A stretch of 64,000 nt of DNA from Bacteroidales bacterium (GCA_030528715.1 JAUMYJ010000002.1:1-64000), one strand, 5' to 3'. Counted from the first letter of the stretch, positions 24,115-33,521 are shown. Translations and numbers: made by a program. The notes: generated by a model from the letters alone, not told the origin.

Positions 24115-25425
24115 CTAAGAATAGCGATGAGGATAGCGCAACATAATGGCCAAAACCGTCATAACAGCTACCCCCATAGGATAATACAAGTAAGGCATAA
24201 GTGCTACTGGCGATAGCCCCGTATAAGATGCAGCCAATAGTAGTTGAGCTCCATAAGGCAAAAAACTCTGCACAACGCACGAGCTCGTATCAAGCACTGA
24301 GGCCGTCTTGCGTGGATCAATGCCATAGCGCAAGCTCACATCTCGCGCGATACTACCCACACTCAAAATAGCCACCGTATTATTAGCCGTACATACATTT
24401 GCTAGGGCTACAAGCATACCCACACCTAGCTCACCGCTACGCTTGCTATGCATCCACACCTTCATCTGCTTGATTATAAATGTAATACCTCCGTTAAAAC
24501 GAATTATCACAAACAAGCCACTCGCCATCAGAGCGATTAAGATTGTTTCGCTCATACCCATGATGCCATCACCCATAGCCACGAGTAGAGCTTCTAGGCT
24601 GCCATGCCCCATACCTAGCCACAACACACAGGTCAAAAGCAGCGCAGCACCAAGTGATAGCAGTACATCTACACCTATAAAGGCTAGCACCAACACTAGC
24701 ATATAAGGCAGCATTTTAATACCATCTACGGGTAGTGCTTTAGCCACTCCCGTAACTCCTAACCCTAGATAGACATACACAGCCACTACAACCAAGGCAG
24801 CTGGCAGCACAATACGCACGTTGACACGAAACTTATCAGACAGCTTACAATGCTGTGTGCGTGCAGCTGCAATCGTTGTATCGCTAATGAACGATAAGTT
24901 ATCGCCAAAGAAAGCACCTCCCACGATAGCCGCCGTAAGCATAGGCAACTCAAAGCCAGCATGCTCTGCCACACCAGGCACCATTGGTGCAAGTGCCACA
25001 ATAGTACCTACTGACGTGCCGATACTCAGCGAAATAAAACAAGCCGCCACAAAGAACCCAGCTAAAAGCATCTCAGGCGGCAAGTAGCTCAGCGTAAGAT
25101 TGACAGCAGCATCTACCGCGCCCAAAGCCTTAGCAGTTGATGCAAATGCACCTGCCAGTACAAATATCCACACCATCTGCATCAAGTTAGCATCTGCGCC
25201 CGATGAGTAGAGTGCAATACGCTTGGCGAGTGGCAAGCCGCGTGTCGTAATTATGGCGTATGCTGCTGTAAAGGTAAACACGGCTAAGATAGGGACTTTA
25301 TAAAAGTCGCCCACCCATACACTAAGCCCCGTAAAGAGTAGTACAAAAAAGAGCAAGGGGCTCACAGCAAGCCAACCTTTGCGAGTCACACCATTGGCAC
25401 GGCGAAAAGTTACTTGATGAGCCAT
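24115..25425 (-). CDS. NhaC-type Na+/H+ antiporter family transporter
   Basis: A 436-aa inner-membrane protein with about ten or more hydrophobic segments. The central signature SLSIGTSVGTIVALAPM, followed by GGAFFGDNLSFISDTTIAAART, is characteristic of the NhaC antiporter superfamily. The second half has SVGSIARDVSLRYGIDPRKTASVLDTSSC, also typical. Family members exchange Na+ for H+, and some carry amino or organic acids, so the substrate is not fixed. The start is set at MAHQVTFRR, five codons into the open frame. It is 46 bp upstream of the tandem kinase on the same strand. Confidence 0.85.
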   Translation of the reverse strand: MAHQVTFRRANGVTRKGWLAVSPLLFFVLLFTGLSVWVGDFYKVPILAVFTFTAAYAIITTRGLPLAKRIALYSSGADANLMQMVWIFVLAGAFASTAKALGAVDAAVNLTLSYLPPEMLLAGFFVAACFISLSIGTSVGTIVALAPMVPGVAEHAGFELPMLTAAIVGGAFFGDNLSFISDTTIAAARTQHCKLSDKFRVNVRIVLPAALVVVAVYVYLGLGVTGVAKALPVDGIKMLPYMLVLVLAFIGVDVLLSLGAALLLTCVLWLGMGHGSLEALLVAMGDGIMGMSETILIALMASGLFVIIRFNGGITFIIKQMKVWMHSKRSGELGVGMLVALANVCTANNTVAILSVGSIARDVSLRYGIDPRKTASVLDTSSCVVQSFLPYGAQLLLAASYTGLSPVALMPYLYYPMGVAVMTVLAIMLRYPHRYS

Positions 25426-25463
25426 ACAATCACTACACATTAAAAATTACTATTCACGACATC

Positions 25464-26267
25464 TCACACGAGGTCAAACAGCCCCGTAGGCACCACACGA
25501 TTAAGCACATCTATCTTAAAAGGTAGCCCCGCACGCCCCGTTGTGGTAAGGTAGGTACGCGTTACACTAGTCAAGGCCGCTTGCGGACTATTATTTTCGG
25601 CACTCAAATGGCACAGCCACACGCGTTTGAGCCGAGACGAAGCACAATCGGCCAAGAGACGCCCTGCCTCATCATTGGCCAAATGCCCCCGATCTGCCAT
25701 AATGCGACGACGCAAATAGAGCGGATAGGGACCAGCTTCGAGCAAAGCTGGCTCATAATTGGCTTCGAGCGTGAGGTAGTCCGCCTCACGCACGGCCTCA
25801 CGCATCGGCTCTGTCACGCTGCCAGCATCTGTAATGTGTACATAGCACACATCGCCCACACGTATCTTATAGCCCACATGGCCAGCACTGTCGTGTGGCA
25901 CGGCAAAGGCCGTTATTTCAAACACCCCAACCTCATACACCTCTCCCAACACTAGGTCATGGCGATAGCGTGGCTGCACCTTACGCGTTACACGTAGATT
26001 ACGGTCAATACCAGCATGCACCTCAGGGAGTGCTAGTACGGGCAAGCGCCACTCATCGCTACAAATGCCTGCAGCTTTCACATGGTCGGTATGTTCGTGC
26101 GTGACAAGCAATGCTTGCAAAGCACCAAAGCTCAACCCGTAGTTTTTATAAAAACGCTTAAAGTTGCGTATTCCCACACCCGCATCTATCAGCAGGCCTT
26201 GTTTATCGGCCGTGAGGTAAAAGCAGTTGCCACTGCTACCACTACCGAAGCATATCATTTTTAGCAT
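25464..26267 (-). CDS. MBL-fold metallo-hydrolase, YycJ/WalJ-like
   Basis: A 267-aa metallo-beta-lactamase fold protein starting MLKMICFGSGSSGNCFYL, a start typical of the YycJ/WalJ group. The metal-binding HxHxDH motif is present (VTHEHTDHVKAAG), with further ligands in AVPHDSAGHVGY and HITDAGSV and the late CHLSAENN. The group comprises single-domain nucleases or hydrolases thought to act in DNA repair or replication. It lies between RNase H and the NhaC gene, all on the minus strand, with 38 bp to the latter. Confidence 0.85.
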   Translation of the reverse strand: MLKMICFGSGSSGNCFYLTADKQGLLIDAGVGIRNFKRFYKNYGLSFGALQALLVTHEHTDHVKAAGICSDEWRLPVLALPEVHAGIDRNLRVTRKVQPRYRHDLVLGEVYEVGVFEITAFAVPHDSAGHVGYKIRVGDVCYVHITDAGSVTEPMREAVREADYLTLEANYEPALLEAGPYPLYLRRRIMADRGHLANDEAGRLLADCASSRLKRVWLCHLSAENNSPQAALTSVTRTYLTTTGRAGLPFKIDVLNRVVPTGLFDLV

Positions 26268-26356
26268 TGTTGTTGTTTGTGTTGGTATCTTGTCGTGAGG
26301 CAGCATGAAACAGCTTAGCAGTTTAAGGTAAGCATCTTTTTACCATGCTACGCACA

Positions 26357-26390
26357 TTATACAGCTGTACAATGACCATTATACAAAACC
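26357..26390. repeat. Two-copy 22-bp intergenic repeat
   Basis: CATTATAC occurs at 26355 and again 22 bp later at 26377. The first unit contains TTATACAGCTGTACA, identical to 15 bases of the array at 51832-51879. It lies in the 148-bp gap between the RNase H gene and the MBL hydrolase gene. Confidence 0.6.
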
Positions 26391-26415
26391 TTTTGCCCAA
26401 GACAGGCCACAAAGC

Positions 26416-27171
26416 CTAACTTTTTCGGCCAAAGTCGGCTGGTATTTCTCCCCATTGCCGCGTTTGCCATTTTTTAACTGGTAGCCGAAAGGTGTTAGCC
26501 GACAACCAGCGTTCAGCACGCTCAATAAGATCATGCACAGCAGCGGTGTTAGACGTATGCATGAGCGTAGTGTTACACTTACCCCGAGCTACCCAGCCGA
26601 TAGCATTACGGCTGTCTGAATAAATTAGTGCAGGACGCTGGTCGGGAGCCATCTGTGCTATAAGTGCAAAGGCATGAACGATAGCCAAAAATTCGCCAAT
26701 ATTATTCGTACCCAGCACTGGTCCAAGATGAAACACCTCCACACCCGTTTGCAGGCATACACCACGATACTCCATTTGCCCAGGGTTGCCACTACAAGCA
26801 GCATCTACGGCCCAAGCACGCGCAGCCACATCGCGGTGTAATGGCAAGATCGTATCGGTGCGATACGAAGGCGGATTAACCAAAGGTTGCCGACGGCTAC
26901 CCCCCACAGCAACAGCAGGAGTAGACCGCACACGTGGGGCAGCATCGCCCACAACCTTACCACCACTACCAGCAGCACGAGCCGCAGCACCACGCACATG
27001 GCATGCAGCCTCTTGCTCAAAGGCAGCATAGGCAGCCTCACGCGTATCAAACGCCTTGTAGACAGCACCAGCAGCACCCTTAACTTGCGCTAGTGTGTCT
27101 TCCCACGAGGTATAAACACCAGGCTTACGCCCTGCCCATACGACATACCATTTTTGTTTTTGAGCAGCCAT
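26416..27171 (-). CDS. rnhA: Ribonuclease HI with N-terminal viroplasmin-like domain
   Basis: A 251-aa enzyme that degrades RNA in RNA-DNA hybrids. Residues 1-50 are the viroplasmin/caulimovirus-VI-like hybrid-binding domain (KWYVVWAGRKPGVYTSWEDTLAQVKG). An alanine/arginine-rich linker follows. The RNase H fold occupies about 110-251 with catalytic acids visible in VDAACSGNPG, GEFLAIVHA, IYSDSRNAIGW and PADFGRK. It is a complete protein of the eukaryote-like RNase H1 layout often found in Bacteroidetes. The start at MAAQKQKW is the only sensible one. Confidence 0.9.
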   Translation of the reverse strand: MAAQKQKWYVVWAGRKPGVYTSWEDTLAQVKGAAGAVYKAFDTREAAYAAFEQEAACHVRGAAARAAGSGGKVVGDAAPRVRSTPAVAVGGSRRQPLVNPPSYRTDTILPLHRDVAARAWAVDAACSGNPGQMEYRGVCLQTGVEVFHLGPVLGTNNIGEFLAIVHAFALIAQMAPDQRPALIYSDSRNAIGWVARGKCNTTLMHTSNTAAVHDLIERAERWLSANTFRLPVKKWQTRQWGEIPADFGRKS

Positions 27172-27578
27172 TTATCAAGCTCATATCAAGGCAAGACACA
27201 AGTGTCCAACCGACTATCATCATACGACAACAACGACTACATTAAGCACCTAGCGCTACGCACAACAGTGCCAATATAAAACGCATACATAGTGCCTACC
27301 ACAGCCATAAAGCCATTACCAAGCACTAGCGCACGTTGCACCATGTTGCAAAGATAACTATTTTACATGAGTGAGCCACGAGTTAAAAGGAAAAATATAC
27401 ATTTCACAAGCACTTTTATCACAGCTAAAACACGCATCGAAGACAATCAAGACAACAACAAAACACATCAACAGCACCACAGCACAACCCCATCGGACTT
27501 AATCGCCACTCAACACATGCCCTACCCTAAGACACAACGACACATTGAACACTAGCACAGTAGCTCGCAAAAAATACG
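27172..27578. other. Divergent intergenic region rnhA/mnmG
   Basis: About 400 bases without a credible gene. A TATCTTTG box on the minus strand (27349-27356) may serve rnhA. A direct repeat GTTGCA-CCAT-GTTGCA lies just beside it. A 62-codon plus-strand frame (27367-27555) is Thr/His/Gln-rich low-complexity and was not accepted. Confidence 0.4.
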
Positions 27579-27586
27579 TAACTTTG
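27579..27586 (+). promoter_or_regulatory. -7 box of the mnmG promoter
   Basis: TAACTTTG, 36 bp before the mnmG start. The -33 element is not clear. Confidence 0.45.
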
Positions 27587-27622
27587 CACCCAAACTTACA
27601 ACATTGACTTAACAACACGATT

Positions 27623-29494
27623 ATGATAATGAACTACGACGTCCTTGTCATCGGGGCAGGACACGCAGGTTGTGAGGCCGCCACAGCAGCTGCCAAGCTA
27701 GGTGCACGCACTTGCCTCGTAACCATGGACATGAACAAAATAGCACAAATGAGCTGCAACCCCGCCATGGGGGGGATAGCCAAAGGGCAAATCGTGCGCG
27801 AAATAGATGCACTAGGCGGAATGGCAGGTATCATTACAGACCGTACGGCCATACAATTTCGCATGCTCAACCGTTCAAAAGGACCTGCCATGTGGAGTCC
27901 ACGGGCACAGAGTGACCGCGTCAAGTTTATCGAAGCATGGCGTCACGAAGTAGAAAACACCGAGAACCTACACATTTGGCAAGACCAAGCCAGTGAGCTC
28001 CTCGTAGAAAGAGGAGAGGTATGTAGTGTAAACACCATTTGGGGGGTAGAACTACGTGCTAAGGCAGTAGTCATTACAGCAGGTACGTTTCTTAATGGGC
28101 TCATGCACATAGGCCAAAAACGTGTGGCAGGTGGTAGAGCAGCCGAGCCAGCTGTACACGATTTCACCGAGAGCATTGCAAGCCATGGCATTCGCTACGA
28201 CCGAATGAAAACAGGCACACCCGTGCGTATTGACCGCCGCTCGGTAGACTTCTCGCTTATGGAGCGACAAGATGGCGAGAGCGACTATCACCGCTTCTCT
28301 TATATCGGTGAGCCACGACCACTACCACAACTACCCTGCTGGATGTGTGAAACTAACGCCGCTGTACATCGCGTATTAGAACGTGGCATACCGCAATCAC
28401 CGCTTTATAATGGCCAAATTCAGAGCATTGGTCCACGCTACTGCCCAAGCATCGAAACAAAACTTATCACCTTCTCTGAGAAACAATCGCACCTACTCTT
28501 CTTAGAGCCCGAAGGGCTAGACACCAATGAAATGTACCTAAACGGCTTCTCATCATCACTACCGATAGATGTACAGCTCGAAGCCCTACGCCACATACCA
28601 GCATTGCGAAACGTCACAACCTATCGCCCAGGCTATGCCATAGAGTACGATTTCTTCGATCCAACACAGCTAAAACACACGCTCGAATCAAAAATTGTAC
28701 GTGGCTTATTCTTTGCAGGGCAAGTCAACGGCACTACTGGCTACGAGGAAGCAGCAGGTCAGGGGCTCATTGCAGGTATCAACGCCGCAGCCTATTGCAC
28801 AGGAGCAACAGAGCTAACACTTGGCAGAGACGAAGCCTATATCGGAGTACTCATTGACGACCTTGTCACCAAGGGAGTAGACGAGCCCTATCGTATGTTT
28901 ACCTCACGGGCAGAATACCGCATACTTCTACGACAAGACAACGCCGACCAACGCCTTACACCAAAAAGCATAGCACTCGGACTAGCCACAACAGAACGCA
29001 AAAAGCGCTTTGAGCAAAAACAAGCAGCTATCGCAGCCATCGTTGAGCTATGCAGCACACTACACGTCAAGCCCGACCACATTAACAACCACTTAGAACA
29101 CCTCGGCACTACCCCATTGCGCCAAGGCACAAAATTCTCAGAACTCATCAATCGCCCTCAGATTACGCTACTAAACTCCTTTAATCAATTTGAGCCCTTA
29201 CGCAATCTCTTCGACAAACTAGATATAGACAAAGACGAAATCATCGAAGCCGCAGAAATTGCCATGAAATACAGAGGCTACATTGAACGCGAGAGCGAGT
29301 ATGCAGCAAAAATCAAACGACTAGACCATATCCCTATCAAAAACCACTTTGATTACAATAGCATCACTCAACTAAGTACAGAAGCACGACAAAAGCTAGC
29401 TGCAATAAACCCAGAAACCATCGGACAAGCCTCACGCATACCAGGAGTTTCACCTAGCGACATCAGTGTACTACTCGTACTTATCAACCGCTAA
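27623..29494 (+). CDS. mnmG: tRNA uridine-5-carboxymethylaminomethyl modification enzyme MnmG (GidA)
   Basis: A 623-aa FAD protein that, with MnmE, modifies U34 of certain tRNAs; the two tRNA-Glu(UUC) genes at 50.4 kb encode likely substrates. The FAD-binding loop is at the N-terminus (YDVLVIGAGHAGCEAA), followed by MSCNPAMGGIAKGQIVREIDALGG, AGTFLNGLMHIG and FFAGQVNGTTGYEEAAGQG, all family signatures. The C-terminal helical MnmE-binding part is complete. The start may be 27623 or the ATG two codons later. A parS-like palindrome lies just after the gene. Confidence 0.96.
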   Translation: MIMNYDVLVIGAGHAGCEAATAAAKLGARTCLVTMDMNKIAQMSCNPAMGGIAKGQIVREIDALGGMAGIITDRTAIQFRMLNRSKGPAMWSPRAQSDRVKFIEAWRHEVENTENLHIWQDQASELLVERGEVCSVNTIWGVELRAKAVVITAGTFLNGLMHIGQKRVAGGRAAEPAVHDFTESIASHGIRYDRMKTGTPVRIDRRSVDFSLMERQDGESDYHRFSYIGEPRPLPQLPCWMCETNAAVHRVLERGIPQSPLYNGQIQSIGPRYCPSIETKLITFSEKQSHLLFLEPEGLDTNEMYLNGFSSSLPIDVQLEALRHIPALRNVTTYRPGYAIEYDFFDPTQLKHTLESKIVRGLFFAGQVNGTTGYEEAAGQGLIAGINAAAYCTGATELTLGRDEAYIGVLIDDLVTKGVDEPYRMFTSRAEYRILLRQDNADQRLTPKSIALGLATTERKKRFEQKQAAIAAIVELCSTLHVKPDHINNHLEHLGTTPLRQGTKFSELINRPQITLLNSFNQFEPLRNLFDKLDIDKDEIIEAAEIAMKYRGYIERESEYAAKIKRLDHIPIKNHFDYNSITQLSTEARQKLAAINPETIGQASRIPGVSPSDISVLLVLINR

Positions 29495-29507
29495 TCACAA
29501 CGAACCC

Positions 29508-29549
29508 AGACGGCGTTTCACGTGAAACACAACACACGAAACGCCGTCT
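29508..29549 (+). terminator. Hairpin downstream of mnmG
   Basis: Perfect 12-bp arms AGACGGCGTTTC (29508-29519) and GAAACGCCGTCT (29538-29549) with an 18-base loop. A U-run is lacking (ATTTACAG follows), so it may be a weak terminator. It overlaps the palindrome at 29514-29529. Confidence 0.4.
29514..29529. other. parS-like centromere site
   Basis: CGTTTCACGTGAAACA differs from the widespread ParB-binding parS sequence (TGTTTCACGTGAAACA) only in the first base, and its central 14 bases are a perfect palindrome. It sits 19 bp after mnmG, a gene often near oriC and parAB in bacteria. No parA or parB lies in this window. The identity with parS is seen; function is inferred. Confidence 0.65.
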
Positions 29550-29587
29550 ATTTACAGGGCACTAAGCCAAAGGCCAGTCATACTTAC

Positions 29588-31435
29588 ATGAGTGACAATA
29601 CACACGGAAGAAAGCGCAACAATCGCACGACCCATCTAGAAGGCATCATAGCTGCCCTACCCGACACACCTGGCTGTTATCAATACCTAAACAGCGAAGG
29701 TGTAGTTATCTATGTTGGAAAAGCTAAACGCTTAAAACGGCGTGTAGCCTCGTATTTCAACAAAGAGCAGCAAAGTGCGAAAACGCGTCTACTAGTATCA
29801 AAGATAGAAGACATCAAATACATCGTAGTACCCACGGAGGCTGATGCACTACTACTCGAAAACAACCTCATCAAAAAGCATCAACCACGCTACAACGTAC
29901 TACTAAAAGACGACAAAACCTACCCCTCTATCTGTATAACACACGAGGAGTATCCACGCATTTTCTCCACACGCAACCGCCATTTGCCTCATTGCACCTA
30001 CTTTGGCCCTTATAGCCACGTACCCACCATGCGTGCCCTACTTGACATTTGTCAACGCATCTACAAGCCACGCTCGTGTCGCCTACCGCTAACCGAAGCT
30101 AGCATCAAAGCAGGCCGCTTCAAAGTATGCCTAGATTATCATATAAAAAAATGCGCAGGCCCTTGCATTGGTGAGCAAAGCCGAGGCGACTATCAAGCTG
30201 CTATTGATGCATGTATGCACATCTTGCGTGGCAATACCGCAGAAATAAGCAAGCAACTTATTACACAAATGCAAAACCTTGCCTCAGAGCTACGCTTTGA
30301 GGAGGCACAAAAGATAAAAGAACGCTATGAACTTATAGAAAACTTCCGCAGTCGTAGCGAAGTAGTAAGCAATACACTACACAACATTGATGTATTCTCA
30401 ATAGAGACCGAAGAGACCGCTGCATATATCAACTACTTGCACGTACGCCAAGGTAGCATCACACAGGCATTTACCTTTGAATATAAAAAACGCCTAGACG
30501 AAACGCCAGAAGAGCTCCTAACGTTAGGCATCATTGAAATGCGCACACGCTATAATAGCAACGCACGTGAGCTCTTAACCTCAATACCCATTGAGTTGCC
30601 AATTGATGGCGTAAGTGTCATGACACCACAGCGGGGCGACAAACGAAAACTCATGGAGTTATCATTGCTCAATGTTAAGCAATATAAGTTTGACCGCTTA
30701 AAACAGGCTGACAAACTCAACCCTGAGCAAAAGAGTGTGCGCTTGATGAAAGAAATACAAGAAACACTAGGACTACCACACCTACCACTACGCATTGAGA
30801 TCTTCGACAACTCCAACATCTCAGGAAGTGATGCCGTAGCGGCTTGCGTAGTATTTGAGAAACTCAGACCAGCCAAGAAAGAGTATCGGCGCTATACTAT
30901 AAAAAGCGTAGTAGGCCCTGACGACTATGCCTCAATGCGCGAAGTAGCGTTACGAAGATATAAACGCATCAAAGACGAGGGGGGAACACTCCCCTCACTC
31001 ATCATAGCCGATGGTGGCAAGGGACAAATGGAAGCTATTCGACAAGTGATAGAAGACGAGCTAGAACTCAATATTCCTATTGCTGGCTTAGCCAAAAACG
31101 AGAAGCACCGTACACGTGAGCTACTCTATGGTTTTCCTACACGTACGATTGGCTTACGCCCCGATGCACTACTCTTTCGCCTACTCACACAAATGCAAGA
31201 GGAAGTACATCGCTATGCCATAGCTTTTCACCGCGACAAGCGCAGTAAGCGGCAAGTAGCCTCTGCACTTGATGGTATTGCTGGCATTGGCCCTAGCACC
31301 AAGCAAATACTATTGAAACACTTTGGCAGCGTAAAACGCGTGCAAGAAGCAGATAGTGTCGCACTCAAAGCACTACTAGGCGAAGTGCGCGGCGCTAAAA
31401 TTTACAAAGCACTACGGCAAAAAGAAGCAACCTAA
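29588..31435 (+). CDS. uvrC: Excinuclease ABC subunit UvrC
   Basis: A 615-aa nucleotide excision repair nuclease that makes both incisions around a lesion after UvrAB loading. Visible parts in order: GIY-YIG nuclease (DTPGCYQYLNSEGVVIYVGKAKRLKRRV), the Cys-rich segment (KVCLDYHIKKCAGPCIG), UVR motif (RFEEAQKIKERYELI), RNase H-like nuclease domain (EIFDNSNISGSDAVAACVVFE, then IADGGKGQ) and a terminal helix-hairpin-helix pair (ALDGIAGIGPSTKQILLKHFG). The ATG at 29588 is chosen; a GTG at 29522 would start inside the parS-like palindrome. Confidence 0.95.
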   Translation: MSDNTHGRKRNNRTTHLEGIIAALPDTPGCYQYLNSEGVVIYVGKAKRLKRRVASYFNKEQQSAKTRLLVSKIEDIKYIVVPTEADALLLENNLIKKHQPRYNVLLKDDKTYPSICITHEEYPRIFSTRNRHLPHCTYFGPYSHVPTMRALLDICQRIYKPRSCRLPLTEASIKAGRFKVCLDYHIKKCAGPCIGEQSRGDYQAAIDACMHILRGNTAEISKQLITQMQNLASELRFEEAQKIKERYELIENFRSRSEVVSNTLHNIDVFSIETEETAAYINYLHVRQGSITQAFTFEYKKRLDETPEELLTLGIIEMRTRYNSNARELLTSIPIELPIDGVSVMTPQRGDKRKLMELSLLNVKQYKFDRLKQADKLNPEQKSVRLMKEIQETLGLPHLPLRIEIFDNSNISGSDAVAACVVFEKLRPAKKEYRRYTIKSVVGPDDYASMREVALRRYKRIKDEGGTLPSLIIADGGKGQMEAIRQVIEDELELNIPIAGLAKNEKHRTRELLYGFPTRTIGLRPDALLFRLLTQMQEEVHRYAIAFHRDKRSKRQVASALDGIAGIGPSTKQILLKHFGSVKRVQEADSVALKALLGEVRGAKIYKALRQKEAT

Positions 31436-31513
31436 ACCCATACAAGCCACTAATAAACAAAGCCTTACAACACGAACAGATATTCTAAGAAAAAGTTTTT
31501 AGCAATAGAAGAG

Positions 31514-31542
31514 TTGCTATTCATTTTTTTTCACTACCTTTG
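31514..31542 (+). promoter_or_regulatory. dtd promoter
   Basis: TTG (31514-31516), 18-base spacer, then TACCTTTG (31535-31542): a close match to the Bacteroidetes promoter pattern, 46 bp before the dtd ATG. Confidence 0.5.
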
Positions 31543-31588
31543 TCTATACATAGCCTAGACTTAGGCTACTCATTCACAAGATTAGCTT

Positions 31589-32041
31589 ATGCGAGCAGTT
31601 ATCCAACGTGTTTCAGAGGCTTCGGTCACAGTTGATGGCCAATGTGTAGCCGATATAGGCTATGGTTTTTTAGTATTATTAGGTATAGAAGAGGCCGACA
31701 CCTTAGCTGACATTGACTTCTTGGTAAAAAAGATTAGTGGTCTACGTATATTCGATGATGATGCTGGCGTAATGAACCGCAGCATTGTTGATGTGCGTGG
31801 CCAAATCATAGTCGTAAGCCAATTTACGCTCATGGCAAGCTACCGTAAAGGCAATCGACCATCTTATATCCGTGCTGCTAGACATGACACAGCCATACCA
31901 CTTTATGAGGCATTTTGTCAGAAACTTAGCACAGCTACTGAACAGAAGGTTCAAACAGGCATATTTGGTGCCGACATGCAAGTGCGATTACTAAATAATG
32001 GCCCTGTAACGATCTGTATGGACAGCAAAACCCCCGAATAA
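31589..32041 (+). CDS. dtd: D-aminoacyl-tRNA deacylase
   Basis: A 150-aa proofreading enzyme that frees D-amino acids from mischarged tRNA. Family signatures are complete: MRAVIQRVSEASVTVDG at the N-terminus, VSQFTLMASYRKGNRPSY in the middle (SQFTL motif), and FGADMQVRLLNNGPVTICMDS near the end (NxGP motif). It has its own promoter and starts a run of three plus-strand genes with the pyrophosphohydrolase and deoC. Confidence 0.95.
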   Translation: MRAVIQRVSEASVTVDGQCVADIGYGFLVLLGIEEADTLADIDFLVKKISGLRIFDDDAGVMNRSIVDVRGQIIVVSQFTLMASYRKGNRPSYIRAARHDTAIPLYEAFCQKLSTATEQKVQTGIFGADMQVRLLNNGPVTICMDSKTPE

Positions 32042-32095
32042 GCTCCAAGCATAACACTAGCACCACACTCACACCCTAGCCAGCAACAGCTTGCC

Positions 32096-32449
32096 ATGAC
32101 TACACCCACCCTAACCCTAGCCGAAGCCCAAAGCATTGTACACAATTGGATAACCACCATAGGTGTCCGCTACTTTAGCGAGCTTACCAATACTGCCATT
32201 TTAATGGAGGAAGTAGGCGAGCTAGCAAAGCTTATGGCTAGACTGTATGGCGACCAGAGCTTTAAGAGCGGTGAAAAAGAAAACCTCGCAGACGAAATGG
32301 CCGATATTTTATGGGTGCTATGCTGTTTAGCTAATCAAACAGGCATAGACCTATCTGAGGCCTTTCGCCTTAATTTACAGAAGAAAACGCAACGCGATCA
32401 TTCGCGACACAAGCAAAACGACAAGCTAAAAGATAGCACAAAGAAGTAA
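32096..32449 (+). CDS. MazG-type nucleotide pyrophosphohydrolase
   Basis: A 117-aa all-alpha NTP pyrophosphatase. The Mg-binding pattern EEVGELAKLMARLYG followed by ENLADEMADILWVLCCLANQTGIDL is the EExxE...ExxD signature of the MazG/dCTPase superfamily. Such enzymes hydrolyse non-canonical nucleoside triphosphates to monophosphates; the exact substrate is open. It lies 54 bp after dtd and 40 bp before deoC. Confidence 0.88.
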   Translation: MTTPTLTLAEAQSIVHNWITTIGVRYFSELTNTAILMEEVGELAKLMARLYGDQSFKSGEKENLADEMADILWVLCCLANQTGIDLSEAFRLNLQKKTQRDHSRHKQNDKLKDSTKK

Positions 32450-32489
32450 ACAAAAAGGAACATCATAAAACTACTAAACAGACAAAACT

Positions 32490-33440
32490 ATGCATCCAAA
32501 CCAAGAAAAAAGTAGTTGTGGCTGCCACAACGAAGCAACAGAGAACTGCGGTGTACAATTTAGCCAAAACGACAAATTTCACCAAGCCGTAGCCGAGTAC
32601 AATACCGACCTCTGCTGCAAAGAAACTAAAGCCGCCTGCCAAGCCATCATTGGCGAACAAGCAGAGCAATACCGCACACCCGAAGGACTACGCTACCTCC
32701 TCTCTACCGTAGAGATGACCACGCTAGCCATCACCGACAGCGACGAGAGCGTACTACGCATGGTCGAAGACACCAACGCACTTTTCGAGCGTCACCCCGA
32801 TTGGAAGCCCTATGCTACCATTTGTGTCTACCCCAACTTCGTACGTCTCGTGAGCGAATCACTCGAAGTCGAAGGCATCAAGGTAGCTTGTGTTACGGGT
32901 GCTTTCCCTTCATCACAAACTTTCCTCGAAATCAAAACTATCGAGACAGCTCTTGCCGTTAACAGTGGTGCTGACGAAGTTGATATGGTACTCTCAGTAG
33001 GTCGCTTCAATTCTGGCGATTACGAAACCGTATTTGACGAAATTGCCGAAATTAAAGCTGCCGCTGCTGGTCGCCCCGTAAAGGTTATCCTAGAATCGGG
33101 TATCCATAGCTGCGTGAGCAGCGTAAAAAAAGCTGCACTTCTGAGCATGTACGCAGGTGCCGACTTTATCAAGACTTCTACTGGCATGCTACCCCAAGTA
33201 GCTACGCCCGAGGCAGCCTACGCCATGGCACAAGCCATCAAGGAGTACTACGACAAGACAGGCATACGCGTAGGTTTAAAGATTTCTGGCGGTGTGCGCA
33301 CCGTAGAAGATGCCCTAGCCTACTATGCCATCGCACGCCACTTCCTTTCACAAGAGTGGTTTGACCAAGGGCTCTTCCGTATCGGCACAAGCCGCTTAGC
33401 CCAGCCTCTCATAGCTGCTATCGAGGCGATGGAAGCCTAG
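32490..33440 (+). CDS. deoC: Deoxyribose-phosphate aldolase with Cys-rich N-terminal extension
   Basis: A 316-aa DeoC that splits deoxyribose-5-phosphate into glyceraldehyde-3-phosphate and acetaldehyde. The Schiff-base lysine lies in DFIKTSTGM, and VKVILESG and VGLKISGGVRT complete the barrel active site. The domain proper starts near residue 65. The first 50 residues carry six cysteines (10, 12, 20, 42, 43, 50), including CGCH, an extension absent from E. coli DeoC. It could bind a metal, but that is a guess. A terminator follows at 33486-33521. Confidence 0.92.
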   Translation: MHPNQEKSSCGCHNEATENCGVQFSQNDKFHQAVAEYNTDLCCKETKAACQAIIGEQAEQYRTPEGLRYLLSTVEMTTLAITDSDESVLRMVEDTNALFERHPDWKPYATICVYPNFVRLVSESLEVEGIKVACVTGAFPSSQTFLEIKTIETALAVNSGADEVDMVLSVGRFNSGDYETVFDEIAEIKAAAAGRPVKVILESGIHSCVSSVKKAALLSMYAGADFIKTSTGMLPQVATPEAAYAMAQAIKEYYDKTGIRVGLKISGGVRTVEDALAYYAIARHFLSQEWFDQGLFRIGTSRLAQPLIAAIEAMEA

Positions 33441-33485
33441 CCACCCCACCATATAGGCCACCCAGGCCTTAAAATCATCTATACA

Positions 33486-33521
33486 CTAGGATTACAAGGC
33501 TATATAGCCATGTAATCCTAG
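33486..33521 (+). terminator. Terminator after deoC
   Basis: Arms CTAGGATTACA / TGTAATCCTAG (11 bp perfect) extended inward by GGCTA/TAGCC across one mismatch, followed by CCATTTTATA. It lies 46 bp past the deoC stop. Confidence 0.65.

Noticed and set aside
27367..27555. 62-codon plus-strand open frame before mnmG
   Set aside because: Low-complexity Thr/His/Gln product and no similarity; it spans the upstream part of the promoter region.
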